NCBI RefSeq assembly: GCF_008123425.1 | Contig: NZ_VSSS01000076.1 | Location: forward strand, 1-64,000 | From: Bradyrhizobium rifense | GTDB taxonomy: Bacteria; Pseudomonadota; Alphaproteobacteria; Rhizobiales; Xanthobacteraceae | DNA length: 64,000 nt | Direction: 5' to 3' | In this document: piece by piece, positions 52,175 through 61,150 of the stretch | Numbering within the stretch: the stretch's first letter is position 1 | How the letters are laid out: each line of letters begins with the position of its first letter | Notes under the pieces: model-generated | What the model saw: the letters and a program-made list of their open reading frames with translations, nothing else | Database searches by the model: none | What the model was told of the DNA's origin: nothing | Program-made: the position numbers and the translations under genes

Positions 52175-53077
52175 ATGGCCACACTCTACCAGGGCAATGT
52201 CCCCACGGTGGCCCAGCCCGCAGATGCGGCTGGACCGGTGATCCGAACCATCCAACTGTCCGACCTGCACGACGCGCTCAAGCGCGGCTGGGAAGATTTC
52301 AAGGCGGTTCCGAGCCACGCCATCATCCTCTGCGTGATCTATCCGGTGCTCGGCCTGGTGATCGCGCGCGTCGCAATGGGCTATTCAGTGATACCGCTGC
52401 TATTTCCGCTGGCCGCGGGCTTCGCCCTGATCGGCCCGTTCGCGGCACTCGGCCTCTATGAGCTCTCGAGCCGTCGCGAGCGCTATGAAGAGGCCAGCGC
52501 CTGGGATGCCTTGGAGGTGCTGCGGTCGCCCTCCTTCGGCGCCATGCTCGGCCTCGGCACGCTGTTGCTCGCGCTGTTCGTAACATGGGTCGCGACCGCA
52601 CAGGCAATCTATGTGGCGGCATTCGGCTATGAAGGCGTCACTGGAATCTCGGATTTCGTGACGCGCGTGCTGACGACATCGCAGGGCTGGTGGTTGATCG
52701 TGATCGGCTGCGGCACGGGCTTCCTGTTTGCGCTCGCCGCGCTCTGCATCAGCGCCGTCTCATTTCCGTTGATGCTCGACCGCCATGCCGGGGCTCTGGA
52801 CGCGATGGTCACCTCGCTGCGCGTCGTCGCCAAAAACCCGGTGCCGATGGCGGCCTGGGGCCTGATCGTGGCAGTGCTGCTGGCGCTCGGAACGGTCCCC
52901 GCGTTCCTCGGGCTCGCCGTCGTCATCCCCCTGCTCGGCCACGCCACCTGGCATCTCTACCGCAAGGTCATCGTCTCCGAACCCGGTGCCCGGCCGGTGC
53001 CGCCTCCGCCGCAGCGTCCGCGCAAGCCGGCAGCCGATTTCCCCGCCAATCTCTTCCCGTGGCGGAATCGGGAATAG
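52175..53077 (+). CDS. DUF2189-type membrane protein
   Basis: Encodes 300 residues from the ATG at 52175, 9 bp after AGGGAG; an ATG 24 bp earlier is in frame. After a soluble N-terminus ('RTIQLSDLHDALKRGWEDFK') it has six hydrophobic segments with 'LIGPFAALGLYELSSRRERY' near the second. The C-terminus is Pro/Arg-rich. DUF2189 proteins lie next to oxidase and copper genes in some genomes, but here it is alone, followed by a 15-bp tandem repeat and a hairpin. Confidence 0.82.
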   Translation: MATLYQGNVPTVAQPADAAGPVIRTIQLSDLHDALKRGWEDFKAVPSHAIILCVIYPVLGLVIARVAMGYSVIPLLFPLAAGFALIGPFAALGLYELSSRRERYEEASAWDALEVLRSPSFGAMLGLGTLLLALFVTWVATAQAIYVAAFGYEGVTGISDFVTRVLTTSQGWWLIVIGCGTGFLFALAALCISAVSFPLMLDRHAGALDAMVTSLRVVAKNPVPMAAWGLIVAVLLALGTVPAFLGLAVVIPLLGHATWHLYRKVIVSEPGARPVPPPPQRPRKPAADFPANLFPWRNRE

Positions 53078-53083
53078 GACCGA

Positions 53084-53128
53084 CGCCTGACGATCTTGCG
53101 CCTAACGATCTTGCGCCTGACGGTCTTG
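53084..53128. repeat. three tandem 15-bp repeats
   Basis: CGCCTGACGATCTTG, CGCCTAACGATCTTG and CGCCTGACGGTCTTG stand in tandem right after the DUF2189-type gene. Confidence 0.85.
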
Positions 53129-53132
53129 TGAC

Positions 53133-53170
53133 AACCGATCCCGCCCCGGAGGCCCCGGGCGGGATCGGTT
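53133..53170. terminator. GC-rich hairpin, possibly terminator
   Basis: AACCGATCCCGCCC and GGGCGGGATCGGTT pair as a perfect 14-bp stem with a 10-base loop. No T tract follows, so it may be a terminator helped by Rho or a transcript stabiliser. Confidence 0.5.
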
Positions 53171-53254
53171 ACTGTCATACGCCTTGCTTTGGCCGCGGTT
53201 ACAACCGAGATTGCCGCCGCCGGTCATGCCACTTCACGGAATCAATTTACTCGA

Positions 53255-54079
53255 ATGACCCTGACGATTTCTCGTCTCGCTCTCGCAGCCCTCGCCCTTT
53301 CAGCGTCAATCGTGTCCGCCGAGCCTACTCTGGCCGCGGTCGCCTGCGGTTCAGGCAATTTCGACGCCTGGCTCACCGACTTCAAAACCGAGGCCGCGGC
53401 CAAGGGCATTTCGCAACAGGCGATCGCCGCCGGGCTTGCCGGCGTTACGCTGGACCAAAGCGTGCTGAACCGTGACAAATCGCAAAAGGTCTTCACCCAG
53501 ACCTTCGAAGAGTTTTCCGGTCGCATGGTGCCGCCGCGGATGACGCGCGGCTCCAACATGATGAAGCAATACGGCTCGGTGCTATCGCGCATCGAGCAGA
53601 CCTACGGCGTGCCCGGCGAGGTGCTGGTCGCGATCTGGGGTCTCGAGACCGATTTCGGCGTCAACACCGGCAAGTTCGCGACGATCCGCTCGCTGGCGAC
53701 GCTGGCCTATGATTGCCGGCGCGCCGAGCAGTTTCGCGGCGAATTGCTGGACGCGCTACGCATCGTCCAGCGCGGCGATCTCGCGCCGGCCGACATGAAG
53801 GGCGCCTGGGCCGGCGAGCTCGGCCAGACCCAGTTCATGCCATCATCCTGGATGAAATACGCCGTCGATTTCGACGGCAACGGCAAGCGTGACCTCTTGC
53901 ACAACGCCCCCGACGTGCTGGCCTCCACCGCGAACTATCTAGCGGGCTATGGCTGGCAGAAGGGCAAGGATTGGCAGCCGGGCAGCCCGAACTTCGCGGT
54001 GCTCCAGCAATGGAACAAGAGCGAGGTCTATTCCAAGACGGTGGCCTATTTTGCCACCCAGCTCGCCCACGCCCCTTAA
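53255..54079 (+). CDS. lytic murein transglycosylase (MltB type)
   Basis: Encodes 274 residues from the ATG at 53255. Signal peptide 1-27 or so. The SLT_2/MltB domain has catalytic Glu in IWGLETDFG, 'SLATLAYDCRRAEQFRGELL', 'AGELGQTQFMPSSWMKYAVD' and 'ASTANYLAGYGWQKGKDW'. It cleaves glycan strands with 1,6-anhydro products. There is no C-terminal peptidoglycan-binding domain, as the protein ends at AYFATQLAHAP. Soluble periplasmic rather than a lipoprotein. Confidence 0.92.
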   Translation: MTLTISRLALAALALSASIVSAEPTLAAVACGSGNFDAWLTDFKTEAAAKGISQQAIAAGLAGVTLDQSVLNRDKSQKVFTQTFEEFSGRMVPPRMTRGSNMMKQYGSVLSRIEQTYGVPGEVLVAIWGLETDFGVNTGKFATIRSLATLAYDCRRAEQFRGELLDALRIVQRGDLAPADMKGAWAGELGQTQFMPSSWMKYAVDFDGNGKRDLLHNAPDVLASTANYLAGYGWQKGKDWQPGSPNFAVLQQWNKSEVYSKTVAYFATQLAHAP

Positions 54080-54159
54080 AGCACACGCCCAGACACAAAA
54101 CGCGTAGGGCCGATCGCCTTGCGACCGGCCCTCTCTTGGGTTTGCGTTTACCTACCCGT

Positions 54160-54423
54160 TTACTTGCCCATGGTGGCTTGCATCGCCTTGTTCAGGTGCG
54201 CGCCGCACACACCCATTTTGCCATTGAGCAGCGCGTCCTGCGCAGCCGTGATCTCCTTCTCTGCAACGAACTTGCCGTCGCCGTCGGGCATGGCCTCGAT
54301 CGCGGTCTCCGTCTTTTCCAGATTGGCCCCGCTGCAGCCGCCCATGCTGTGCTTGGCGGCCTGGGCCGGCGCGACGGCGAATGCGACGGCGGCAATTGCA
54401 ATAACCCCGAGTAACTTCGTCAT
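54160..54423 (-). CDS. small exported protein
   Basis: Encodes 87 residues from the ATG at 54423 (MTKLLGVIAIAAVAFAVAPA); RBS AAGGAAA. After the signal peptide the mature chain of about 65 residues has Cys in GGCSGAN and GVCGAHLNKA, likely a disulfide, with acidic helices between. Family unknown to me; many Bradyrhizobium genomes carry similar proteins. Confidence 0.75.
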   Translation of the reverse strand: MTKLLGVIAIAAVAFAVAPAQAAKHSMGGCSGANLEKTETAIEAMPDGDGKFVAEKEITAAQDALLNGKMGVCGAHLNKAMQATMGK

Positions 54424-55118
54424 GATGTTACTTTCCTTCTCTTGTTCTTGGGACAGACCCAGCGACATTGCCGGAATCTGCAACATGACTTTGCTGCTGA
54501 CGCGGCAACTTGCCGCAATAAATTCCCCGCGAGAATTGCGTGATGTTGCGCGCTGCGCAGAGCCGCATGCGAAATTTCTGATTTTCATTACAACTTTGTA
54601 ATCCGGACCGCACGCACAGCGTGTGTGCACTGCATCAACGAGGGGGGCGGATAGCCTCAGCCGATCGGCGAGACGCGTCACGCAGATTCCCGTCCCGCCG
54701 AGGACCAGAGAATCGTCGCGGCGCCCTCGCATCGGATCGACAGGTCTCTCAACGATACTTTGAATAAATATTCATTTCTTTGAATCGCCGTTCATGCGAT
54801 TCGCGCATGCGAGACTTGGGCCTACAAGCTGGCATATCGCCTTGCGGGTCACGGAAACGCAACTTATTTCCATCAGCATCGGAACCGCAGGATTTGCTAC
54901 AAACCCGTGATTTCACGGACGTTTATTGCACCATGCGAGGATTTCCGCCTAGCAGTTGGGCGGGAGTGCCGACAGGTTAATCGTCTCTTACCGATGCCAT
55001 GCGTTCTTCGCTTAGCTGCATCGCAACATCGGAACTTTCGCACTGCACCACTCTCACCTATATTCATTTCAACGATGACGCCCGGGCAAGGGCTGAATCG
55101 AACTACAGGAGACTACCA
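54424..55118. other. long intergenic region with twin dyads
   Basis: No gene is supported. It contains two dyads of one design at 54761-54774 and 54781-54794, a low-GC stretch near 54770, and the upstream region of the DUF1127 gene. Confidence 0.5.
54761..54794. promoter_or_regulatory. two dyads spaced 20 bp
   Basis: TGAATAAATATTCA (54761) and TGAATCGCCGTTCA (54781) both fit TGAAT-N4-(A/G)TTCA and lie exactly 20 bp apart, two helical turns, so a dimer could bind both on one face. Confidence 0.5.
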
Positions 55119-55271
55119 ATGCTGCTCTCGCTCATCCGCATGATCCAGGCTTTCCGGGACTATCAGCGCAACGTTGCCGAGCTGTCCCAGCTCAGCGATC
55201 GCGAACTGGCTGACATCGGCCTCGATCGCTCGGACATCCCGCGCGTTGCCGCCGGTCAGTATCAGGGCTGA
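55119..55271 (+). CDS. DUF1127 protein
   Basis: Encodes 50 residues, too short for many gene finders. ATG at 55119 behind AGGAG. The domain reads FRDYQRNVAELSQLSDRELA and 'DIGLDRSDIPRVAAG', the full DUF1127 signature. In alphaproteobacteria such small Arg-rich proteins bind RNA and affect sRNA stability, metabolism and stress; the actual role here is open. A hairpin follows. Confidence 0.85.
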   Translation: MLLSLIRMIQAFRDYQRNVAELSQLSDRELADIGLDRSDIPRVAAGQYQG

Positions 55272-55304
55272 TATCGTTCAGCCCTTTACCGGACGGACCG
55301 ATAA

Positions 55305-55330
55305 CGCCCGCCTCGTGCGGGCGCTGTCGT
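55305..55330 (+). terminator. weak terminator
   Basis: CGCCCGC, five-base loop, GCGGGCG and a short T stretch (GTCGTTTT) 34 bp after the DUF1127 gene. Confidence 0.45.
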
Positions 55331-55397
55331 TTTCAGCGGCAGAAAACTCGATCTCTGCGATTCCACTGGACGCCGAAAAGCGCTACCTGTCCGCCCC

Positions 55398-56825
55398 ATG
55401 ACAGGACCCCTATCCAATATTGTGCACGTCATCGGCGCTGGCCTTGCCGGTTCCGAAGCCGCCTGGCAGGTGGCAAAATCAGGCGTGCCCGTGGTGCTGC
55501 ACGAGATGCGGCCGGACCGCATGACCGAGGCGCACCGCACCGACGGGCTCGCCGAACTCGTCTGCTCCAATTCATTCCGCTCGGATGACGCCGCCAACAA
55601 CGCCGTCGGCCTGCTGCACGCCGAGATGCGACGGCTCGGCTCGCTAATCATGCGCGCAGCCGATGCCAACCAGGTCCCCGCCGGCGGCGCGCTTGCGGTC
55701 GACCGCGACGGCTTCTCGGCCGCCGTCACCAAGGCGCTGAACGACCATCCCCTGATCGAGATCGCCCGCAGCGAGGTCAAAGGCCTGCCGCCGGCCGAGT
55801 GGAGCAACGTCATCGTCGCGACCGGCCCCCTCACCTCCGCGCCGCTAGCGGATGCCATCCGCGAGCTGACCGACGAGAACGCGCTCGCCTTCTTCGATGC
55901 GATCGCGCCGATCGTGCATCGCGAATCCATCGACATGTCGGTGGCCTGGTTCCAGTCGCGCTATGACAAGGTCGGTCCCGGCGGTACCGGCGCCGACTAC
56001 ATCAACTGCCCGATGACGAAGGAGCAGTATGACGGCTTCGTCGCCGCGCTGATCGCCGGCGAGAAGACCGAGTTCAAGGAATGGGAGACCAACACGCCCT
56101 ACTTCGACGGTTGCCTGCCGATCGAAGTGATGGCGGAGCGTGGCCCCGAGACCTTGCGCCACGGCCCGATGAAGCCGGTCGGTCTCACCAATCCGCATGA
56201 TCCCACGACGAAGGCGTACGCGATCGTGCAGCTGCGCCAGGACAACAAGCTGGGCACGCTCTACAACATCGTCGGCTTCCAAACGAAGCTCAAATACGGC
56301 GAGCAGCAGCGCATCTTCCGCACCATTCCCGGGCTGGAGAAGGCCGAGTTCGCCCGCCTCGGTGGCCTGCATCGCAACACCTTTCTCAACTCGCCGAAGC
56401 TGCTTGATGGCCAGTTGCGCCTGCGCGCGCAGCCGCGACTGCGTTTTGCAGGCCAGATGACGGGCTGCGAGGGCTACGTCGAGTCCGCAAGCGTCGGCCT
56501 GATCGCCGGTCTCTACGCGGCAGCTGATGCCCGCGGCGAGACGCTTGCGAGCCCGCCAGGCACGACGGCGCTCGGGTCCCTGCTCGGCCATATCACCGGC
56601 GGCCATATCGAGACAATCGAGCCGGGCACGCGATCGTTCCAGCCGATGAACATCAATTTCGGCCTGTTCCCGCCGCTCGCCACCGCGCCGACGAAGAAGC
56701 CCGATGGCACGCGGCTGCGCGGCAACGAGAAGACGGTGGCCAAGAAGCAGGCGATGAGCGCATTGGCGCTCGCCGATCTCGATCGCTGGATCGCCGATCA
56801 TTTGCGCATTGCCGCAGCCGCGTGA
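55398..56825 (+). CDS. trmFO: tRNA (uracil-54-C5) methyltransferase, folate-dependent
   Basis: Encodes 475 residues. This flavoenzyme uses methylenetetrahydrofolate to methylate U54 of tRNA. FAD fold IVHVIGAGLAGSEAAWQVAK, then 'ELVCSNSFRSDDAANNAVGL' (catalytic Cys region), 'NCPMTKEQYDGFVAALI', 'FRTIPGLEKAEFARLGGLHR' and 'FAGQMTGCEGYVESASVGL'. Length 440-475 is normal. It is 7 bp before the kinase-like gene. Confidence 0.95.
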   Translation: MTGPLSNIVHVIGAGLAGSEAAWQVAKSGVPVVLHEMRPDRMTEAHRTDGLAELVCSNSFRSDDAANNAVGLLHAEMRRLGSLIMRAADANQVPAGGALAVDRDGFSAAVTKALNDHPLIEIARSEVKGLPPAEWSNVIVATGPLTSAPLADAIRELTDENALAFFDAIAPIVHRESIDMSVAWFQSRYDKVGPGGTGADYINCPMTKEQYDGFVAALIAGEKTEFKEWETNTPYFDGCLPIEVMAERGPETLRHGPMKPVGLTNPHDPTTKAYAIVQLRQDNKLGTLYNIVGFQTKLKYGEQQRIFRTIPGLEKAEFARLGGLHRNTFLNSPKLLDGQLRLRAQPRLRFAGQMTGCEGYVESASVGLIAGLYAAADARGETLASPPGTTALGSLLGHITGGHIETIEPGTRSFQPMNINFGLFPPLATAPTKKPDGTRLRGNEKTVAKKQAMSALALADLDRWIADHLRIAAAA

Positions 56826-56832
56826 GTTTTCG

Positions 56833-57927
56833 ATGAATCTCCCGAAAGACGACGCCGCGGTGCTCTCGGCGCGCTGGACCGAGGGCGTGCTGCTCAAGCG
56901 CGACGTGTTCTCGACCGTCGAGCGCGGCCGCTTCCGCGCTGACAGTGGCGAGGTCGACGCGGTGCTGCGACGGCTCGATGAAGTGCCGTGGTGGTCGTTC
57001 CTGCTGGCCCGTCATCTGTTCGCGCGCGAGAAGCACGCGCTGGCGCTCGCCAAAGGCCTCAATGTCGGCCCTGAATTGCTCTGGGCCGGCCGCCGCGCGC
57101 TTGCGCGCGGCTTCGTCGACGGCGTCGCGCTGCATCTGGCAAAACCCCATGGCGATCTCGCCTATTTCCGTTCGGCCAAGGCGGCGCTGCGACGGCTGCG
57201 CCGCGCCGGCATCTGCCACAACGATCTCGCCAAGGAACAGAACTGGCTGGTCGGCCGCGATGGGCGCGCCTATGTGACGGACTTCCAGCTCGCGGCCTGC
57301 TTCAACCGCCGGGGCCGGCTCTATCGCGTCCTCGCCTATGAAGACCTCCGGCATCTGCTCAAGCACAAGCGCTCCTACGCGCCCGAGGCGCTGACGCCGC
57401 GCGAGCGAAAGATTCTCGCGAAGAAATCGTTCGCCGCGAGCCTGTGGCTTGCCACCGGAAAGAAGGTCTACCGCACGATCACCCGAGGCCTCTTCAACTT
57501 CACCGACCGCGAGGGCGGTGGCCGCCGTCTTGTCAACGACGCGCCGGTCTTGGCCGCGCTGATCCGCAAGAACCCCGCGGTGCGCGACACCGCCATCGTC
57601 GCCTTTGCCGACCGCCGCTCGGGCGTTGGGCTCTACGCCTTCGTCGAAGCGGATCAGGCCGCGCTCGAAGGCCAGCTCCGCAACGAGCTCACTGCCGCCA
57701 AGGGTCCGAAGCCGCCGGAACACATCCAGATCGTGCACGCGCTGCCGCGCGACAGCAGCGGCAAGCCGCGCACCGAAATCCTGCAACTGGTCGCGATGAA
57801 CCAGCTCGACCTGATCGAGCCGATGATGAAGAACGACCAGGACCGCGCCTTCCTCAAGGACATCCTGGAGCAGCGCAAGAACCTGCGCGATCGCTTCAAC
57901 TTCGAGGCGGACCTGCCCACCAGTTAG
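56833..57927 (+). CDS. kinase-like protein with ligase-type C-terminal domain
   Basis: Encodes 364 residues from the ATG at 56833. N-terminal half: a compact protein-kinase-like fold with catalytic loop HNDLAKEQN (Asp131, Asn137) and metal motif DFQ (Asp150), as in RIO- or LPS-kinase-like proteins. C-terminal half (about 238-330): 'NPAVRDTAIVAFADRRSGVG', 'PPEHIQIVHALPRDSSGKPR' follow the pattern of the swinging C-terminal domain of AMP-forming ligases, with Lys311 in the SGK motif, but no ligase N-domain is present. It may modify or mimic an adenylating enzyme; this is inference. It lies 7 bp after trmFO. Confidence 0.82.
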   Translation: MNLPKDDAAVLSARWTEGVLLKRDVFSTVERGRFRADSGEVDAVLRRLDEVPWWSFLLARHLFAREKHALALAKGLNVGPELLWAGRRALARGFVDGVALHLAKPHGDLAYFRSAKAALRRLRRAGICHNDLAKEQNWLVGRDGRAYVTDFQLAACFNRRGRLYRVLAYEDLRHLLKHKRSYAPEALTPRERKILAKKSFAASLWLATGKKVYRTITRGLFNFTDREGGGRRLVNDAPVLAALIRKNPAVRDTAIVAFADRRSGVGLYAFVEADQAALEGQLRNELTAAKGPKPPEHIQIVHALPRDSSGKPRTEILQLVAMNQLDLIEPMMKNDQDRAFLKDILEQRKNLRDRFNFEADLPTS

Positions 57928-58004
57928 ATCACGGGGGGCGCCGCGCCTTGAAGCGTCCACAATGCCGGTGGAGAAGCCGGGGGATCACACTGACTTGGGG
58001 AACG

Positions 58005-58580
58005 ATGAATCGCTGGGGGACCATGAGGCGCCGCGCAGCCCTGCTGATCGCAGGTCTCGTGCTGCTGGTGGCGGCGCCCGTGATGGCCGCGGAATCCCCT
58101 TCCGAACAGATCTCCGGCTTCCGGCTGAAACATGGTGAGGGCCGCGTCGTACGCGACACAACCCTCGACCGCATTGCCATGGACCAGGCCCGTGCGATGG
58201 CAGCGAAGGACGATCTCAGCCACGACGCCCTCGGCCCGTTCAACAAGCGCGTCGCGCCATCGGGCGCGGGCCGCGCCGCCGAGAACATTGCCTATGGCTA
58301 CGACAATTTCGAAAAGACGCTCGGCCAGTGGATCGACTCCTCCGGGCACCGCAAGAACCTGCTGCTGCACAACGCCTCCCGCGTCGGCATCGCCAGCGCG
58401 AAGACCGCCAGCGGCAAGCGCACCTATTGGGCCATGGTGATCGCCGGCGACTACGAGCCGAAGAAGGGCAAGGGCAAGAAGGACAGCGAGCCGCTGGTCG
58501 CCGTGAAACGCGAGGTCGCGCCCGCCGGCAAGCCCAAATCCAGCAACTGCCATATCAAGCTGCTCGGCCTCTGCATCTGA
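58005..58580 (+). CDS. CAP-domain (SCP-like) secreted protein
   Basis: Encodes 191 residues from the ATG at 58005 (a second ATG at 58023 is possible). Signal peptide up to about residue 29 (ends VMAAE). The CAP domain shows 'LDRIAMDQARAMAAKDDLSH', 'ENIAYGYDNFEKTLGQWIDS', 'HRKNLLLHNASRVGIASAKT'; a Lys/Pro-rich tail ends in NCHIKLLGLCI. CAP proteins bind sterols or lipids in eukaryotes; the bacterial role is unclear. It follows the kinase-like gene by 77 bp. Confidence 0.88.
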   Translation: MNRWGTMRRRAALLIAGLVLLVAAPVMAAESPSEQISGFRLKHGEGRVVRDTTLDRIAMDQARAMAAKDDLSHDALGPFNKRVAPSGAGRAAENIAYGYDNFEKTLGQWIDSSGHRKNLLLHNASRVGIASAKTASGKRTYWAMVIAGDYEPKKGKGKKDSEPLVAVKREVAPAGKPKSSNCHIKLLGLCI

Positions 58581-58675
58581 GCCGAAGCCTGGCTTCGCTC
58601 CTCGTGCCGCCCATCTTGCCCGCGTTCCTGGACGCGTCTAATTCATGCGCAGAGGTCGCAAGACGGGAGGTGTAG

Positions 58676-59854
58676 ATGATCGACATCGAGCGAATACGGG
58701 CCGATACACCGGCCGCCTCCCGGCTCGCCTATCTCCACAATGCCGGCGCGGCGCTCATGCCGATGGCCGTCGTCACGGCGATGAAGCAGCATATCGATCT
58801 GGAGAGCGAGATCGGAGGCTATGCCGCCGCCGACCGCGAATCCGAGCGGCTTGATGCGGTCTACGGCTCGGTAGCGCGCCTGCTGAATGCCGCGCCGGAC
58901 GAGATCGCGCTCATGGAGAACGCGACCGTTGCCTGGCAGATGGCGTTCTATGCGCTGCCGTTTCGCGCCGGCGACCGGATCCTGACCGCCGAGGCGGAAT
59001 ACGCCGCCAACTATGTCGCATTCCTGCAGGTCGCCAGGCGCACAGGCGCGGTCATCGATGTCGTGCCGAGCGATGCCACCGGCGAGCTCGACATCGAGGC
59101 GCTCGAACGCATGATCGATGACCGGGTGAAGCTGATCGCCATCACCTGGGTTCCGACCAATGGCGGGCTCGTCAATCCCGCCGCAGCCGTCGGCAAAATC
59201 GCGCGCGCACGCGGCATTCCCTATCTGCTCGATGCCTGCCAGGCGGTCGGCCAGATGCAGGTCGACGTTGAAGCGATCGGTTGCGATATGCTGTCGGCCA
59301 CGGGGCGCAAATTCCTGCGCGGGCCGCGCGGTACCGGCTTTCTCTACGTCCGCAGGCCACTGCTGCAACAACTTGAGCCGCCGATGATCGACCATTTCGC
59401 GGCGCCCTGGGTCTCGCGGGACCACTATCAGCTCCGCGATGATGCCCGCCGGTTCGAGACCTGGGAGAACAATTACGCGGCCCGGCTCGGGCTCGGCGCC
59501 GCCGTCGATTACGCCCTGGCGATCGGCCTCGGCCCGATCGAGCAGCGCTGCCGCCTGCTGGCGGATCGTCTCCGCAACGGCCTCGGCGCTGTCAGCGGCA
59601 TCACCATTCGCGACCTCGGCCGTGCGCCGGGCGCGATCGTCAGCTTCACGATGGAGGGGCGTGAGGCGGATGCTATCGTCCGCAGCGCCGCCGCGGCCGG
59701 CCTCACGATCGGCGCCTCGGATCCGTCGAGCACCCGCATCGACGCCGAAGTCCGCGCGCTGCCGGTGGTCGTGCGGGCGTCTCCGCATTACTACAATACG
59801 GAAGCCGAGATCGATCGGCTGATCGCCCACCTCGCAAGTCTGGCGGCGCGATAG
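58676..59854 (+). CDS. class V aminotransferase-like PLP enzyme
   Basis: Encodes 392 residues after GGGAGGTGTAG. Fold type I, subgroup V: substrate/PLP features 'YLHNAGAALMPMAVVTAM', 'LIAITWVPTNGGLVNPAAAV', 'YLLDACQAVGQMQVDV' (Asp binding the pyridine N) and the Schiff-base Lys in SATGRKFLRGPRGTGFLYV. Relatives include cysteine desulfurases, isopenicillin N epimerase and ergothioneine-type lyases. There is no desulfurase Cys loop, so a lyase, epimerase or transaminase is more likely. Confidence 0.88.
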   Translation: MIDIERIRADTPAASRLAYLHNAGAALMPMAVVTAMKQHIDLESEIGGYAAADRESERLDAVYGSVARLLNAAPDEIALMENATVAWQMAFYALPFRAGDRILTAEAEYAANYVAFLQVARRTGAVIDVVPSDATGELDIEALERMIDDRVKLIAITWVPTNGGLVNPAAAVGKIARARGIPYLLDACQAVGQMQVDVEAIGCDMLSATGRKFLRGPRGTGFLYVRRPLLQQLEPPMIDHFAAPWVSRDHYQLRDDARRFETWENNYAARLGLGAAVDYALAIGLGPIEQRCRLLADRLRNGLGAVSGITIRDLGRAPGAIVSFTMEGREADAIVRSAAAAGLTIGASDPSSTRIDAEVRALPVVVRASPHYYNTEAEIDRLIAHLASLAAR

Positions 59855-59860
59855 CTCCGC

Positions 59861-61105
59861 TCAGGTGCAGCGCGCGCTCAGTCCGGATGCGCCGAGCTTG
59901 GCCATTACCTCGTCGAGATGCGCGCTGTCGCGGGTCTCGATGACGAGTTGCAGCAGCGTCGCCTTGGCCGGCAGGTCGGAGAAGGTCCGCTGGTGCGAGA
60001 CCTCGATGATGTTGGCGCCGGCTTCGGCGAGCAGCGCCGCGACCGCAGCCAATTGGCCCGGCCTGTCAGGAATATCGAGCGAGAGCTGCGTCAGCCGCCC
60101 CTCGCGCGCCAGTTCGCGCGTGAGCACCGAGGCGATCAGCCTCGTGTCGATGTTGCCGCCGCTCAGGACCAGGCCAACCTTCTCACCAGCGAAGCGCGTG
60201 GGATCGGACATGATCGCCGCAAGGCCCGCGGCGCCGGCGCCCTCGACGACCGTCTTCTCGATCGAGATCAGGGTTGCGACTGCACGCTCGAGCTCGGCTT
60301 CGTTGACGAGCGCGATGTCGTCAACCAGGCGGCGGACGATTTCAGTGGTGATCTTGCCCGGCGATTTGACCGCGATGCCTTCGGCGAGCGTATCGCCGCG
60401 TGCCGGCAGATTGCCACCATGGACAGCATTGTACATCGAGGGATAGAGCCAGGCCTCGACGCCCAGGATGCGCAATGACGGCTTCAGCGATTTCGCGGCA
60501 ATGGCGATGCCGCTGATCAGGCCGCCGCCGCCGATCGGAACGACCAGCGTGTCGAGCTCCGGGACCGCCTTGAGCATTTCCAGCCCGACCGTGCCTTGCC
60601 CTGCAATGACCAGCGGATCGTCGTAAGGATGGACGAAGATCATGCCGCGGGCCTCGCCGTGGCTTCGCGCGTACGCGGCCGCCTCCTCCAGCGTCGCGCC
60701 GGTGACAACCACCTCGGCACCATGATGTCTGGTGTTCTCGACCTTCACCATCGGCGTGCCCACCGGCATGACGATCGTGGCGGGAATGCCGAGCCGCTTG
60801 GCGTGATAGGCCACTCCCTGCGCGTGGTTGCCCGCCGACATGGCGACAACGCCGCGCGCGCGCTCCTCCGGCGTCAGCGCCGTGAGCCGGTTCAGCGCGC
60901 CACGCTCCTTGAACGAAGAGGTGAACTGGAGGTTCTCGAATTTGAGCCAGAGCTCGCAGCCGTAGATGTTGCTCAGCGTCCGGCTGTAGCTGCAGGGCGT
61001 CTCGACGACGGCACCGCGGATGGTCTCGGCAGCAGCTTGAATGTCGCCCGGTGCGACCGGAAGGCCGCTTAGATCGGGGATTGCGGTTTGGGACAATTCA
61101 GCCAT
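59861..61105 (-). CDS. ilvA: threonine ammonia-lyase (short form with ACT)
   Basis: Encodes 414 residues from the ATG at 61105. Deaminates threonine to 2-oxobutanoate. PLP Lys in FTSSFKERGALNRL, 'MSAGNHAQGVAYHAKRLGIP', phosphate loop 'VPIGGGGLISGIAIAAKSL'. The C-terminal ACT-like domain ('LDIPDRPGQLAAVAALLAEA') is a single unit, as in the short biosynthetic/catabolic form. Its 3' end faces the aminotransferase gene with 6 bp between stops. Confidence 0.92.
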   Translation of the reverse strand: MAELSQTAIPDLSGLPVAPGDIQAAAETIRGAVVETPCSYSRTLSNIYGCELWLKFENLQFTSSFKERGALNRLTALTPEERARGVVAMSAGNHAQGVAYHAKRLGIPATIVMPVGTPMVKVENTRHHGAEVVVTGATLEEAAAYARSHGEARGMIFVHPYDDPLVIAGQGTVGLEMLKAVPELDTLVVPIGGGGLISGIAIAAKSLKPSLRILGVEAWLYPSMYNAVHGGNLPARGDTLAEGIAVKSPGKITTEIVRRLVDDIALVNEAELERAVATLISIEKTVVEGAGAAGLAAIMSDPTRFAGEKVGLVLSGGNIDTRLIASVLTRELAREGRLTQLSLDIPDRPGQLAAVAALLAEAGANIIEVSHQRTFSDLPAKATLLQLVIETRDSAHLDEVMAKLGASGLSARCT

Positions 61106-61150
61106 GGGACAGCATAGAGCATTCGGCCGCCGCGGGCGATAAGCCAACCG

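Noticed and set aside
53084..53128. Possible CRISPR-like tandem repeats
   Set aside because: Three adjacent 15-bp units without spacers; no cas genes in the window.
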